DNA of 64,000 bases from Ailanthus altissimus (taxonomy: Eukaryota; Streptophyta; Magnoliopsida; Sapindales; Simaroubaceae). The stretch lies in the NCBI GenBank assembly GCA_946807835.1, contig OX327691.1, positions 16,233,688 through 16,297,687 on the forward strand. The letters are read 5' to 3'. Positions 44,538 to 58,444 of this stretch are shown piece after piece. The notes beneath the pieces are model-generated. The model was not told where the DNA came from. It did not search any database and worked only from the letters and a program-made list of their open reading frames with translations. The position numbers were made by a program, and so were the translations under genes. The first letter of the stretch is position 1, and each line of letters starts with the position of its first letter.

Positions 44538-46246
44538 TGTTAGGGATAATGCCTTAAAAGTATGTACTTGTACCGTTTTTATGAAATTAATAAAGTTACA
44601 ATTTTATACTTGATGAGCGTTCATAATTTTATGACATAAATATAAAAAAAATCTCTTATTTATTTATGTAACCATAACCTTAGTATATAATTGTTATATA
44701 CAAGAGGATTAAAGTTATAGATAATAAACAGAAAATTTCGTAATAAATTAATTAAAGTTTGGGATCTTTAATTAAATATTACTAGTGCAGTTAACGGACA
44801 TTTAAAATGCAGTGATCTTATCCGGATCACTAATGTAGTGACATTATGGTGGAGGCACTATATATAATATGATTATATAGGACTAGACCAGACGTAATTT
44901 GAATTCTTATGTAAAATACCGTTGTTAATTAAGAATTTAAATAACGTCAACTGGTGATCATACGCAGATTAACCTTAATCCTGAGTGATCATAAACTCCT
45001 GCTTGTGTCATTATGTCATTTGAAATACTCGTTACGGTTTATCTAAAGAGCAGACTGAAAACTTGTATTTTGGTGGCATAGTGAGATAAACGGTTGGGAA
45101 TATGATTTACATATATAGAATCCATTCATTCCTAATGGAAGTTAGAAAGAAGGTTCTCTTGAGGGTTAATTTTAGAACTGAATGATGAGAGCGCTCAATT
45201 TGTAATATTATAAATTAAATATTTACTAGTGAATTAATGGTACTTTAGGATGAATAAATAATTAGAGAGGTAAAATGGCAATTAACCTAACTCTAATTAT
45301 GAACTAACTATGAAGGGTTGAATTGCATGCAGTGATTAAATCAATGGACTTCTCTAAGTTTTCTGAGTAAATTATATTTACAATTTTAAGAGTGCAATTC
45401 CAGGTTTTTAGTGAAATAACACTGAAATTAATAAATTAAATTAATTAATTAAAGAATTTAATTAATTATTTAAAATTTATTGGAGCTTGAAATTGTAGGT
45501 CCACAGGCCCTCAATACCACCTCTTTCGTTATTACAGTGAACAATTAAAAAGAATTATGTTATTACACAAATTGTTTGTGTCCAAAAAATAGTTTTCAAA
45601 TACGTATATTTTATATTTGGATAAAATTAATTAATTACAAATCAATTAATATAGATAAGATCTCATCCAAATATAATTAAATATTTAATTTAAGAAATTA
45701 AATAAATAAAATTTTAAGGATAATTTTTGAAATTATCAAAAGATTTTAATTTTAATTTTAGTATTTTTCTTTTATTAAAAGACTAATAATGCTCAAATGT
45801 TGAGTATTATACGTTAACCACAATGAGTAGAACTCTATGTGGTTTACATGAATTAGGTCTCTTTTTAAGAGATAATAATTTAATTAATAAATATTATTAA
45901 TTAAATTATTACTTTAAAATGAGAAGACTAGTCTGAAAAAAATACAACACACATACTTGAAAAAAATAGAGGATACGTATTTTTTTTAAGAAGAATAATA
46001 AATTGGAAGCCCACTCTTTCTTTTACTGCAGAACAAGAGGCTTAGTTTGGAATTTTTTGGTAGAAAAAAACTCAGTGTGGATTCAAGGTATGTTCTTGTT
46101 AATTTTTATTTATTTTAACATCAAATTTATTTATTCATAAGATCCTTAGATAAAAAGTGTTTTTATCTAATGAAAACAAAGATTAAAGAATTTTTGTTTT
46201 CTATTCCGCTGCGTTATGAATTTCATAACAATAACTCTTTTAACCA
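44538..46246 (+). repeat. Copia B 5' LTR (1,709 bp)
   Basis: TGTTAGGGATAATGCC ... TTAACCA. Partner 54889-56585. Near its end a perfect 11-bp stem (TTAGATAAAAA / TTTTTATCTAA, 46146-46170) and a second palindrome (gttatgaatttcataac, about 46214) occur. Confidence 0.93.
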
Positions 46247-46251
46247 ATAGC

Positions 46252-46263
46252 TGGTATCAGAGC
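46252..46263 (+). other. Primer binding site, initiator tRNA-Met
   Basis: TGGTATCAGAGC, the canonical plant copia site, five bases after the LTR. Confidence 0.95.
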
Positions 46264-48303
46264 AATGATTTCTTGGTTATATGTTTTTGGTGTTATGATT
46301 TTTTTTTAAATCATAATTCACTAGTATGTGTGTTTGAGTGGGTACTTACATTTATAAGATTCATGTGATGAATGATTGTTTATGTATGGATCCTTTAGTA
46401 GTTAATTATATGATCCTCTAAGATTGATTTTAATTATTTATATTTGATTAGATCAAAATTCTGTAAATCCATAAAGGGGTATAGGATTTTTTGTAATATA
46501 TATTTTTTTTGTTTCTCTGGACACTAGAAGAAGAAGAATTGAAACATAAAGTTACAGATGAAAGAAGTAAAATACGAGAAAAAAAAAAGAGGAAGAAGAT
46601 GAACTGCCACCATTCAAAGTGCATGACAACGAAGCCAAATGTTGGCAACGGAGCCAAATGTTGGCATCACTTGCCAAAGGCGGAAATAAAAAAAAAGGAA
46701 AAAATGAAAGACAAAAAGGAATTGTTTAGAGTTTACCCTGAGCCATGCATATAAATTTGTATCAATTGATTATGCTGCTAGTCATGCAAATCAATTGATT
46801 TGCTCTTGGCCACGTACCTGACGGCCACTTGTGGTGGTTGGCACTGGGTAGCAACTTTTATCTTACTGATCCTAGGTGCATTAGGGCAATAAAAAGGCTC
46901 TTAATTTTTTATTTGGAAAGCCTAAATAAAATTGGATTTGATCCATTTAATGTTTGGGTTTTAAATGGATAAATTTTTTTTTGAGAAAAATGTCCAAGAG
47001 TTTGATTACCTTATAAAATATACAATGGACCTAAGAAAAGTTCTTAAGCCCATACGTATAAAATTATAAAGAAAATGGGTTTGGCTCGTTATGGACTTAA
47101 GAAGACCACATGCAACTGTGCCTGCGTGCCTGTACCTTTTATGTTTTTTTTTTATACTTTTATTTTATGGGTTGTAATTTAAAATCTTAGAGGACCCGGC
47201 CAAAATTATATTAAATATTAATTTATGTTATTTATTAATGTGATGAATTATAATATGATCACGAATAATCACATGTTATGTATTTGTACCCACTCATATT
47301 ATTGTAATATGACATGCATACAAGTCATAATTAAAATTTAAATAGTTTTTTATTATGGCATATTATAATTAATAAGATTAAATTAGTAGATTGATTAACA
47401 TGTTTAGAACTTGTATAATTAATAAAATAATGTAAAATTAGATTTAATAGTTAAATTGATAGTTTCACATTATTCTAGGTAACTTAAATTAAATAGTTTG
47501 ATTTAGGATTACTTAGAAAATTATTAATAAAATTATTAATTTTATTATTTATAAGAATAAATAATTAATTCAATAATTAAAAATTAGATACACCTAAATT
47601 GTTAGGCCTATTTAAAAGGAATAGTTAGACTAACGAACCTAAGTCCAATAAGATTGGACTTTATTAGGATTAATTAATTATACATGGTAATTTATTATAT
47701 CATATATAATAATTTGTTGAGGCTATAAAACATAAGATGCTTTATAAATACATAGTTAAAAATAGTGAGTGGGATAGGGTACATAACAATGAACCCATCG
47801 GTCTCCATTATTAGTACAACATCGTGAGATATAGGTGTCGCCTCACGACGTTTTGATTTCGTCCTACCTATAGAGGGTGTCCGCCTATTTCAATAACAAG
47901 GTTGACTTCCTAAAGATAGGATTAAGTGATATATTTCATAATTGACCGACCCTATGGCAACATTTTTTTAGTTAAGTCATCTTGATCTGAAATAATAGGT
48001 TACACTCACAAAGATATAATTAAAATGTTAATCATATCTTGATCGAAATAAACGATAGTTAATAGGTAAATGAAAATATGAGATATTTGAAATTTTCTTA
48101 TTAATTTGAGATAGTCTTAATTTTAATTTTAATTTAATGTGACCTACCCTACGGTGGCACATTAATTGTTAAATTGAACTATCGTGGATTAATATAAATT
48201 TATATGTTTAAATAAATGCACTCATGCATCGTATTTACTATTCCAAAAATCACTATGATATTTATTCAAGTATTCTTAAAATTGCTTTATAAATTTTAAC
48301 ATC
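46264..48303 (+). other. Copia B untranslated leader (about 2 kb)
   Basis: Long non-coding stretch between PBS and gag ATG. Short frames (46509-46754 plus) are Lys/Glu-rich low complexity and not convincing genes. Near 47820-47900 is a less A+T-rich block (atcgtgagatataggtgtcg). Confidence 0.6.
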
Positions 48304-49250
48304 ATGTCTGGAACAAACCCTATCATAGCCCTCTTAGCAAATAAAAAATTAACCGGTGATAACTTTATAAAATGGAAAAGCAATATGAATATTGTGCTAA
48401 TCTGTGAGGACCAAAAGTTCGTCTTTATGGAAGAATGTCCTCTAGAACCTGCAGCAAATGCTCATCGTAATGTGTAGGAGTAGTATGAGATATGGATACA
48501 GGACAATAATAAGGTCCGTTGCTATATGCTTGCTAGCATGAGCGATGTGCTTAGAATAAGGCTCGTTGCTATATGCTTGTCAGCATGAGCGATGTGCTTA
48601 GAATGAAGCACGAGCACTTAGAGACTGCACATGAGATATGGGATTCTCTCCCAGCGATGTTTGGCCAGCAGTCGAAACAAAGCCGCCATGAAGCTACTCG
48701 TAGCTACATGAACATTAAAATGAAGAAAGGAGTTCTTGTGCGTGAGCATGTTTTGAACATGATCAATTTAATGCATCAGGCAGAGATTCATAGAGCCACC
48801 ATAGATGATAAGACCCAAATCAGCATCATTCTAGAGTCTCTTACTCTAGCATTTTCGCAGTTCAAAATAAATTATGTTATGAACAAGCTTTCATATAGTA
48901 TGACTCAGCTACTTAATGAATTGTAAATTTTTAAGGCTATATCAAATAAGCCTAAAGAGTCTGAGGCAAATGTTGTTGAAGCTAAGCAATCTTTCTCTAA
49001 GCAAAATAAAAAGAGAAAGATCACTGGTGGTGGTTCAAGTTCTAGAGGAAAAGCCAAAAAAGCCTTTAACTGTAGTAAGAGCAAAAAGAAGGACTCTAAA
49101 GCAAAGAAAGAAAAGTGTTTTCATTGTGGAGTCGAGGGGCATTGAAAGAGGAACTGTAAAAAGTATCTCTCTAAGCTGAAGGAAAAGAACAAAGGTAAAT
49201 ATGATTTACTGGTTTTAGAAGCTTGTTTAGTGGAGGATGAACTTTCTCTT
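48304..49250 (+). pseudogene. Copia B Gag
   Basis: ATG 48304 opens MSGTNPIIALLANKKLTGDN, a copia Gag start. Continuation shows NIVLICEDQKFVF, then stops at 48475-48483. A 47-bp tandem duplication (48518-48611) shifts the frame. Open 48573-48926 holds LETAHEIWDSLPAMFGQQS, the UBN2-type region. After another break comes a basic linker and a zinc knuckle CFHCGVEGH-stop-KRNC (about 49117-49158). There C-x2-C-x4-H-x4-C spacing is intact and only the Trp after His became a stop (TGA). Non-functional. Confidence 0.9.
48518..48611 (+). repeat. 47-bp tandem duplication in gag
   Basis: gttgctatatgcttg at 48518 and again at 48565. 47 is not a multiple of three, so the duplication itself breaks the frame. 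Confidence 0.9.
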
Positions 49251-50274
49251 TAGATAATTGATTCAAAAGCCACTAATCATGTTTGTTCTTCCTTGCAGAT
49301 GCTTAAATCTTCTAAGGAGCTCGCTGATGGGGACTTTGCTATACGGGTTAGCAATGGGACAGTCGTTTCAGCTTTAGCAGTGAAAATGGCTCGATTGAAT
49401 TTTGTGAACAATTTTTTTAATTTTAAATCATGTTTATTTTATTCCTGAATTCAGAAGGAATTTAATTTGTCTCTAAGTTGCATGAATAATTATTTAATAT
49501 TTATTTTTATAATAATGAGATTATTATTGGTAGAAATGATTTAAATATTTGTCATGCGAAATTAAAAAATAAACTTTATATTTTAAGGTCCGATGAGCCC
49601 TCACTGCTTAATTCTGAACTATTTAGAGTAAAATATCCTAAATCTACTAAAAGAAAAAAGGTTTCTTCTAATGATGACACGTATCTTTGGCATTTTAGGT
49701 TAAGTCATATTAATTTGGATATGATTAATAGGTTAGTAAAGGATGGTCATTTAAGAGAGCTAAACGTTGGCACTCTTCCTGTATGTAAGTCCTGTTTAGA
49801 AGGTAAAATGACTAAAAGACTCTTTGCGGTCCATTAAATGTACAAGCAAGAGGAGGTTATAAATACTTCGTCTTATTTATTGATGACTATTCACGATATA
49901 GTTATGTTTACCTAATGCAAAGAAAATCTGAGACTTTTAGAAAATTCAAAGAATTCTTAGCAGAAGCTGAAAAGCAATTAGGTAAACACTCAAGACCCTT
50001 CAATCTGATCAAGGTGGTGAATACCTTGACACAGAGTTCAAGGATCACCTATTGGAGTATAGGAGTTTATCCCAACTCACAACACCTAGAACACCACAGT
50101 AAAATAGTGTTGCAGAAAAGAGAAATAGAACCTTGCTAGATATTGTTAGTTCTATAATGAGCTACTCTTCACTATCGCCCTCATTGTGGGGTTATGCACT
50201 ATAGACTGTGGTCTACATTTTAAATGTAATACCTTTCAATCTATTCAAAGTACGCCCTTAAAGATGTGGAATGG
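49251..50274 (+). pseudogene. Copia B protease and integrase (5' part)
   Basis: Protease signature IIDSKATNHVCSS at about 49255; the catalytic DSG has become DSK. The integrase zinc region YLWHFRLSHINLDMI ... VCKSCLEGKMTKR lies at 49680-49820. The core starts YKYFVLFIDDYSRYSYVY near 49858, then LQSDQGGEYLDTEFKDHL (about 50003) and SVAEKRNRTLLDIVSSIMSY (about 50108), so the catalytic Asp and Glu are legible. Interrupted at 50275-50279 by the solo LTR target duplication. Confidence 0.88.
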
Positions 50275-50279
50275 TAGTA

Positions 50280-52885
50280 TGTAGTAACCACTTATCCACA
50301 ACCGGTAAGAATAAATATTTATACATATATATAATATTTATATTTTATTTATATGTGGATGATACTTAATTTTTGTATTGTTATTAGTATTGCTTGTATA
50401 GATTAAGGATCTTTTATTAGTATTGAATTTATTTGCAAGACTTTAGATTTATTTTAGGGACCAAATTGTAATACTTTAAAAGTTTTAGAGATTAATTCAT
50501 AAATACTAAAAATTAACATCTTAGTATAAAAATACACATTTTAAATCCTAATTCACACATTTTGGTCGAGTCATCTCTTTTAGAGTGAGAAAAGAGAGAA
50601 AGAGAAAAGGAAGAAGAAATTTGAATTTTAAACTTAAAGAGGTATATCATAACTCTTTCTCAATTTATTGGTGCTAATTAAGTTAATTTCTTTAAGTTTT
50701 GATTTCTGGAAATATGTAAAATTGAGGACTTGATGTGGATTTTGTAAGATATATTGAGAATTGATTATTATTATTAGATAACTTGATAAATCAAGATGAA
50801 TTTGCAGAATTTCTACTTGATAGTCTCTTGATCCGAGAATTTTATAACTTTTTGTACTTCGATTCTGGTTTTGAGTTTTGAGAATATGAAACTAGACTGT
50901 TTAGAATTATTTCAGACTTTAAATAGATTAAAAGTTTCAGAAATTGATTTTTTAGTGAATTTATAAAAATGACCCTGAACTTGTAGAAATTTCATGTGTT
51001 AATAGTATGCTAAAGTGGTGAACAATTTTCGGTCTACTATATGATCTTAAAAAATTATGAAGTTTTTTAATATGATTATTTTATATGTTTACTATGATAT
51101 ATTAAAAATTAAGAATTTATATTAATGTGATAAAATTGTTATGATTTTCTGAAGTGTATTAGCTCACTGTACTATTTGATCAACATATTTTTAAAGCTAT
51201 GGAATAAAATAGTTATAAAATATTTTTGGCAGGGATTTTGAAGTAAAACATTTATCATGAATTAAAATATGTGTCAAGAGTAATTTTGAGTTAGTATATG
51301 ATTTTATAGAATTGGGAGATTGAATACTATTCAGTAAATATCTTAATCTTGTCAAGATAACAGTTTAGATTTGATAGTATTTATGAAATGGATTGTATAA
51401 GAATTATGATATAATATTCATATATAAGAATGATATATGAGTCAATAATGATATATTCTAATTTTAGAGTAATTGGACATCATTTGATGTAAAAAAAAAA
51501 AATTTGTTAAGTGTAAGTGGTCAGAATGACAGTTTTAAGAAACCAAGTCATTAGACCAATTTAATGTGATAAGTGCAATATATGTACTTTTGTAAGCTAT
51601 TTAAAGTATTTTGTGTGAATGATGAGGCTTATGAAAGGATTAATCTCTATTGATAGGTTAAGGAGAATTAAGTCTTATACTCGAAAGTGTTAAGAGGTAA
51701 GTATACTAGACTTTTATTGAAATCACAATAAACATAGTAATTGTCTATGTATAATTTTGTAAATGTGCTTAGAAATATGTTTATGTTATGTCAAAGTATA
51801 TTTTAATATAAAATATGAAAGACATATATTTATAAATGTGAGCATTGACATTGAGCATAGGCATACACGATATACACGACATACACATGTTTATAAAAGT
51901 GAGCATTTCAAAATAAAATATGTTTAACAAAGAAAGCTTTTGAAGTGTAATATGTCCATGAGAAATATTTTGTGTTTTGAGGATGCTTGAACTTACTATT
52001 TACTTATTAGCCACCTTATGTACTTTGTGGAGCCTTTATTTATGGTCTTTCCTTCAAGATTGGTATATGTTATGTGTTCCGTATGTAGGGAGGATCCTAT
52101 TGGTACCTAAGGAAAGAGTGAGTCATCACATTCATATGGTGGCGTATTGGTGTATGTGAGAGGACCACAGATGATCAGGGTGAGGTTTTGGTTCTTACCT
52201 TCAGGAACGAGCATTATGTATGTGTAATTTAAACCTCACTTGTGTTATTCCTCTCATACAGTATGTCATTGATGAATGACATTTGGCTCATTATGTGATA
52301 TGTGATATAGAAGTCCTACTAAGTAGTAGTTGAGTTATGGTATTCCTATTATATATTTTGAAAGAATGTGTAAGCGCTTACCTGACATGTGATTTAATAA
52401 AATTTTAATTTTAATTTATGACAGCATATCATACATATGCATTGTATACATATATCTATTTGTATTTTGATATATGAAAAACTAGTATGCTTACTGAGTT
52501 GTATACTTATTATAATTTATGGTGATTTCAAGTAAATAAGGTACATGTGTGCTTAACGGATTTGGCAAGGCTTTTGCTATCCCTTGGGTTCCCTAAGTTG
52601 CTAGGTTGCTAAGTGTTTCATTTGTGGACACATAGTTTAAGATATTTGATTTGTCCCTATTGAATAAATACTTATGTATTATTTTATTAGGTGTGGTTGT
52701 ATTTGGTTTATGTTTCATCAAGTATGGTCATGGGTTGAATTTTGTGTTGAACTTACTAGCAACTTGCTAAGGATTCCTATTTGAATTCAAGTTTGAAATT
52801 TTATACAATATTAATAATGAGTGCACATTATTGAATGAGTGCAAGTTATGTCGTGTATCCGATCTTTTGGGTCTAGGGCGTGACA
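50280..52885 (+). repeat. Solo LTR G, copy 2 (2,606 bp)
   Basis: TGTAGTAACC ... GGGCGTGACA with TAGTA on both sides (50275-50279, 52886-52890). Homologous to 35726-38553. Inserted in the integrase of copia B; the host reading frame resumes right after the duplication. Confidence 0.93.
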
Positions 52886-52890
52886 TAGTA

Positions 52891-54888
52891 AACCTAGTTT
52901 ATGCCATTTTCACATATGAGGTGTCCGGCACATGTACTAAAAAGAAAAATTGGAAAGTTATAACCACGAACATAAGTTTTTTTTTGTTTATAAGATACCC
53001 TAAAAGCACAATAGAAGGTTTGTTTTATAGTCCTTAAAAAAAGAAAGTGATTGTATCGACAAATGTAACTTTTCTTAAGAATGATTATATATTAAATTAT
53101 AAACCTCGCAGTAAGATTGTACTGGATGAAATTCTTTTTGATTAGATCAGACCTTTATCACCGATAGTTAATGAACGACAAAGTCAGGTAACCACCAATT
53201 ATGATCAGAACACCTTGGAACATTGACGTAGTGGAAAAATAATGAGACTACCTTTTCGTTATAAAGAGGAGGGAAAGGCATAAGTAGTTGTGTCCGACAC
53301 AAGCCAAGATGATCCATTGACATATAGACATGCAATGGATGATTCTGATAAAGAAAAATAGCAAGAAGCCATGAACCAAGAAATGGAGTCTATATACTCC
53401 AATGCAGTCTGGGAACTTGTAGATCCACTTGAAGATGTTAGTCCTATTGAATGTAAATGGACCTTCAAGAAGAAAATAGATGTGGATGGAAAAGTAAAGA
53501 CTTTAAATGCAAGACTAGTGGCAAAGGGTTATACCCAGAAAGAGAGAGTTGACTATATGGAGACTTTCTCGCCAGTAGCTATGCTCAAATCCATTCGCAT
53601 TCTCTTATCCATTGCTACATGCCTCGATTATGAGATATGACAAATGGACGTCAAGATATCCTTTTTGAATGGCTATCTTAAAGAGAGCATCTACATGGTG
53701 CAACTAGAGAGGTTCGTGGCAGAATGTCAAGAGCAAAAAGTCTACAAATTGCTCAAGTCCATTTATGGAATTAAGCAAGCTTCAAGGTCTTGGAACTTAA
53801 GATTTAATGAGACAATTAAATCTTATAGTTTTGAGCAAAATGTTGATGAGCCTTGTGTATACAAGTACATCAAGAACAAAAATGTGGTTTTCCTGATACT
53901 TTATGTGGATGACATTCTACTTATTGGGAATGATGTAGAAACATTATCCAATATAAAGAAATGGTTAGCCAAGCACTTCCAAATAAAGGATTTGGGAGAG
54001 GCAAGTTATGTTCTTGAGATCCAAATTATTCAGGATCGTAAGAACAGACTATTGGCACTATTTTAGGTATCATATATTGATAAAGTGCTTATATGATTTT
54101 CGATGCAAAATTTCAAGAAGGGTCAATTACTGACTCGACGTTGAATTATTCTTTCTAAAGAGAAGTTTCCTAAGACACCTCAGGAAAAAGAAGATATGAA
54201 ACGAGTTCCCTATGTCTCAGCAGTTGATAGCCTCATGTACATTATGTTGTACACAAGGCTTGACATTTGCTATGCAGTGGGAATAGTCAGTCGTTATCAA
54301 TCTAACCTTGGATTGGCTCACTAGATTACGGTAAAGCACATTCTTAAGTATCTTTAGAGAATAAGAAACTATATGCTTGTGTATTTAGGTGGAGACCTGA
54401 ACCCCACTGGTTATACTGATTCTGATTTTCAATCAGATAAAGATAGTCAAAGTCAACGTCTGAGTCAGTGTTTACTCTTTGTGGCAAAGCTATAGTCTAG
54501 AGAAGTGTAAAATAATCCAATACTGCTGATTTAACTATAGAGGCTGAATACATAGCAGCTTACGAAGCAGTATGGCTTAGAAAGTTCTTCACTGATCTGA
54601 AAGTTATTACAAACATGGATAAACCATTAACCATTTACTGTGACAGTAGTGGGACAGTGGCAAATTCAAATGAACCCAAGAGCCACAAGAGAGCAAAGCA
54701 TATAGAGAGAAAGTATCACTTGATCAGAGAAATAATGCATAGAGGTAATGTGAAAGTCATGAAGATAACATTTGAAAACAATCTTGCAGACCCGTTCATC
54801 AAGACATTACCGGCTAGGTTGTTTAAGAGTCATATGGAGTGCATGGGTAAAGAGACATGTCTCACCTACTTTAGGGCAAGTGAGAGAT
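52891..54888 (+). pseudogene. Copia B integrase C-terminus, RT and RNase H
   Basis: Integrase C-terminal block near 52890-53040 (IRYPKSTIEGLFYSP). RT: 53371-53640 (WTFKKKIDVDGKVKTLNARL, VAKGYTQKE) and 53644-54066 (MDVKISFLNGYLKESIY, SIYGIKQASRSW, catalytic YVDD at 53902-53913). RNase H: about 54180-54860, with VPYVSAVDSLMYIMLYT, EAEYIAAYEA, YCDSSGTVANSNEPKSHKRA, HIERKYHLIREI and ADPFIKTLPARLF. Only a stop and short frame breaks separate the segments (53638-53640, 54064-54066). This would copy the element RNA; it is inactive here. Confidence 0.93.
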
Positions 54889-56585
54889 TGTTAGGGATAA
54901 TGCCCTAAAAACATGTACATGTACTAGTTTTATAAAGTTAATAAAGTTGCAATTTTATACTTGATGAGTGTTCATAATTTTATGACATAAATATCAAAAA
55001 ATTCCTTGTTTATTTATGTAACCATAACTTTAGTAAATAATTGTTATATACAAAAGGATTAAAGTTATGGATAATAAATAGAAAAGTCCGTAACAAATTA
55101 ATTAAATTTTAGAATCTTTAATTAAATATTACTAATACGGTCCATAGACATTTAAAATGTAGTGATCTTATCCGGATCACTATTGTAGTGACATTATGGT
55201 GGAGGCACTATATATAATATGATTATATAGGACTAGACCAGACGTTATTTGAATTCTTATGTAAAATACCGTTGTTAATTAAGAATTTAAATAACGTCAA
55301 CTGGTGATCATACGCAGATTAACCTTAATTCTGAGTGATCATAAACTTCTGCTTGTGTCATTATGTCATTTGAAATACTTGTTACAGTTTGTCTAAAGAA
55401 CAGACTGAAAACTTGTATTTTGGTGGCATAGTGAGATAAACGGTTGGGAATATGATTTACAGATATGGAATCCATTCATTCCTAATGACAGATAGAAAGA
55501 AGGTTCTTTTAAGGGTTAATTCTAGAACTGAATGGTTAGAGTGCTCAATTTGTAATGTTACAAATTAATTGTTCACTAGTGAATTAATGATACTTAAGGA
55601 TAAAGAAATAATTAGAGGGGTAAAATGGTAGTTAGCTTAGCTCTAATTCTGAATCATCTATGGAAGGTTGAATTGCATGTAGTGATTAAATCAATGGATT
55701 GCTTTAAGTTTTCTAAGTAAATTATATCTACAATTTTAAGAGTGCAATTCTAGATTTTTAGTAGAATAACATTAAAATTAATAAATTGAATTAATTAATT
55801 ATTTAAAATTTATTAGAGTTTGAAATTATAGGTCTATAAGTCCTCAATACCATATCTTTCATTATTATAGTGAACAATAAAAAAAGAATGTATTATTACA
55901 CAAATTGTTTGTGTCCAAAAAATAATTTTCAAATACGTATATTTTATATTTGGATAAAATTAATTAATTAAGAATTAATTAATTAATATAGATAAGATCT
56001 TATCCAAATATAATTAAATATTTAATTTAAGAAATTAAATAAATAAAATCTCAAAGATAATTTTTGAAATTATAGAAAAGATTTTAATTTTAATTTTAGT
56101 ATTTTTCTTTTATTAAAAGACTAATAATGCTCAAATATTGGGTATTATACGTTACTAACAAAGAGTATGACTCTATGTGGTTTACATGAATTAGGTCTCC
56201 TTTTAAGAGATAATAATTTAATTAGTAAATATTATTAATTAAATTATTACTTTAAAATGAGAAGACTAGTCTGAAAAAAATACAACACACATACTTGAAA
56301 AAAACAAAGGATACGTATTTTTTTTAAGAAGAATAATAAATTGGAAGCCCACTCTTCCTTTTACTGCAGAACAAAAGGCTTAGTTTGGAATTCTTTGGTA
56401 GGAAAAAACTCAGTGTGGATTCAAGGTATGTTCTTGTTAATTTTTATTTATTTTAACATTAAATTCATTTATTCATAAGATCCTTTGATAAAAAGTGTTT
56501 TTATCTAATAAAAACAAAGATTAAAGAATTTTTGTTTTCTATTCTGCTGCGTTATGAATGTCATAACAATAACTTTATTTCAACA
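54889..56585 (+). repeat. Copia B 3' LTR (1,697 bp)
   Basis: TGTTAGGGATAATGCC ... TTCAACA. Matches 44538-46246 throughout with scattered differences and small indels. Confidence 0.93.
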
Positions 56586-57105
56586 ATTACATCTCCAAGT
56601 CATCGAGGTTTTGACCATTTATATGAATCCCAATCTATGATAACTCAAAAAAATATAACACACAAATGCAAGTTCATTACTTGTTGAGGATTAAAGTCAA
56701 ACAAACTTATTAAAACTTTGTGAATTAAGATCAATGACATTTAGTTAACTATAATAAATTGACAATAGTTTAATTCAATGTATCATATAAACTTACTTTT
56801 TTTATTCGAAGTTTATATTTTAATGTTCAAGATAAATCATTCACTATAAGAAGTAAAAAATTTATTTTCTTACATAATGAAATGTCATTTCCAATAATGA
56901 CTATGAATACTGTTTAATGTCTAAAAAAAAAATTTGTAATTTATATCTTCTGTATTAATATCATATACATAATATATAAATCACATACTTTATAAGTATG
57001 GGTTCAATAATATATGCTCACAAATTATATATGAATAAATTGCATTAATCAAAAAATGTTATTACATATGCTTCAAAAGACATTAATAATATACAATGTC
57101 TAACA
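56586..57105 (-). repeat. Copia E 3' LTR portion, cut by copia B
   Basis: On the minus strand TGTTAGACATTG at 57105 follows a purine tract (aaatgagagcc), the usual copia LTR start. The left boundary is lost at the copia B insertion. Confidence 0.55.
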
Positions 57106-58444
57106 GGCTCTCATTTGTCCAAAAGCATGTCGAGAAATTTGGTAAAGTCTCGTATCATATATATAAGTTTTGAAACATTTTATTGGCATTAAATTGGTGA
57201 ATGGATTCACTAAATTATCTGTTTATGTAAACTTAGATACCATAACACCACTTTTTTGCACAAACTCTCTTATCAAATGATATTTTCTTATTTACTTGAA
57301 AATTTGAATCTATATACCTAGTAGGTATAAGTTTCTTACTGGAATATACAAATATATAATTGTTCCTCGAAGATACTTAAATATATGCGTTACTATAGTT
57401 CAATGTTCTAGTCAGGTCCTGGATTTTATTCATATCTATTGACTATGCCAACTGTATAACTGATAGGCATGTTTTATATATATCAGTTAGCTTTTATAGA
57501 CTTAACATTTGTTCATTTTAAATAAGAATATTATGCTTTTTATGTGCTTTATTATTGTTTTATAAGTTTGAAGTTAATAGAGCAAATAGAGATGAAAATC
57601 CAATAAACTCAAGAAAAAAAAATTAAAATTGCTACAGTATATTGTGAACTGTCACCATAAACATTGATTTGCTATAGTGCCAATGCTGAGGCGCCCAAAA
57701 TCGAACGCTAGAGTCAATGCCTCAGCATCTATGCGACTAAAGTAACTCCTAACTCACTGTAGACATAAATTTACCATAATTTGCAAATAAAAAACTATAA
57801 ATAAGAGACCTTTAAAGCCCAAAACATATACAACAAGAGAAAGCAAAAAAGAGAAAAAGTTTTAAGTAGTTTAAAATATGATGTGAAGACTGAAGAATAT
57901 GATTCAACAGTAACTTAGAGAGAGAAAGTGAAGAATCAGGCTACTATTTTTTGTTTTCTTCATCTCTTTTTATATCTTTTGTTTTTCTTCATTATGTTTG
58001 TTAATTTTTATTCTAAAACTCTAGTTTTAATCATGAACTCAATATGTGTATTTAATATTATACTTTTTAATATTTGATGAAATCAGTTTTTATTATTTTA
58101 ATTATTTATTCTTAATACTTTCAATATAATTGATTAGTTATTATATGATTGAGGAACACATTGATAAACTTAAAAAGGGCATCCTTGTACTTAGCTTATG
58201 GTAATTTGATACATGATTGTAGAATAGTGTCTGCAAGTTTCGATATAGAATAAAAATAAAAAAATAACATTTTAGTCACTTATTTTATAGGTATATACCA
58301 ACTTAGTCTCTCATGTTTCAATAATTACGACATTAATTCTTACTGTTAGAAATTTGCTATTAAATAGGTTCACTTTAAAGGCAAAAGAGTATTTTTACCA
58401 TTTCTAAAATAAAAGCTATCAAATATTAGTTTGAAAATTAAATA

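Larger units (their letters stand above)
44538..56585 (+). mobile_element. Ty1/copia retrotransposon B with 1.7-kb LTRs
   Basis: 5' LTR 44538-46246, PBS 46252-46263, ~2-kb leader, gag, protease, integrase, RT, RNase H, 3' LTR 54889-56585. Flanks attat (44533-44537) and attac (56586-56590) form a near-perfect 5-bp target duplication. Without the nested solo LTR G2 (50280-52885) it is about 9.4 kb. All reading frames are broken. Confidence 0.95.

Noticed and set aside
46509..46754. 81-codon frame in the copia B leader
   Set aside because: Lys/Glu-rich low complexity from an A-rich stretch, no domain, located in an untranslated leader.
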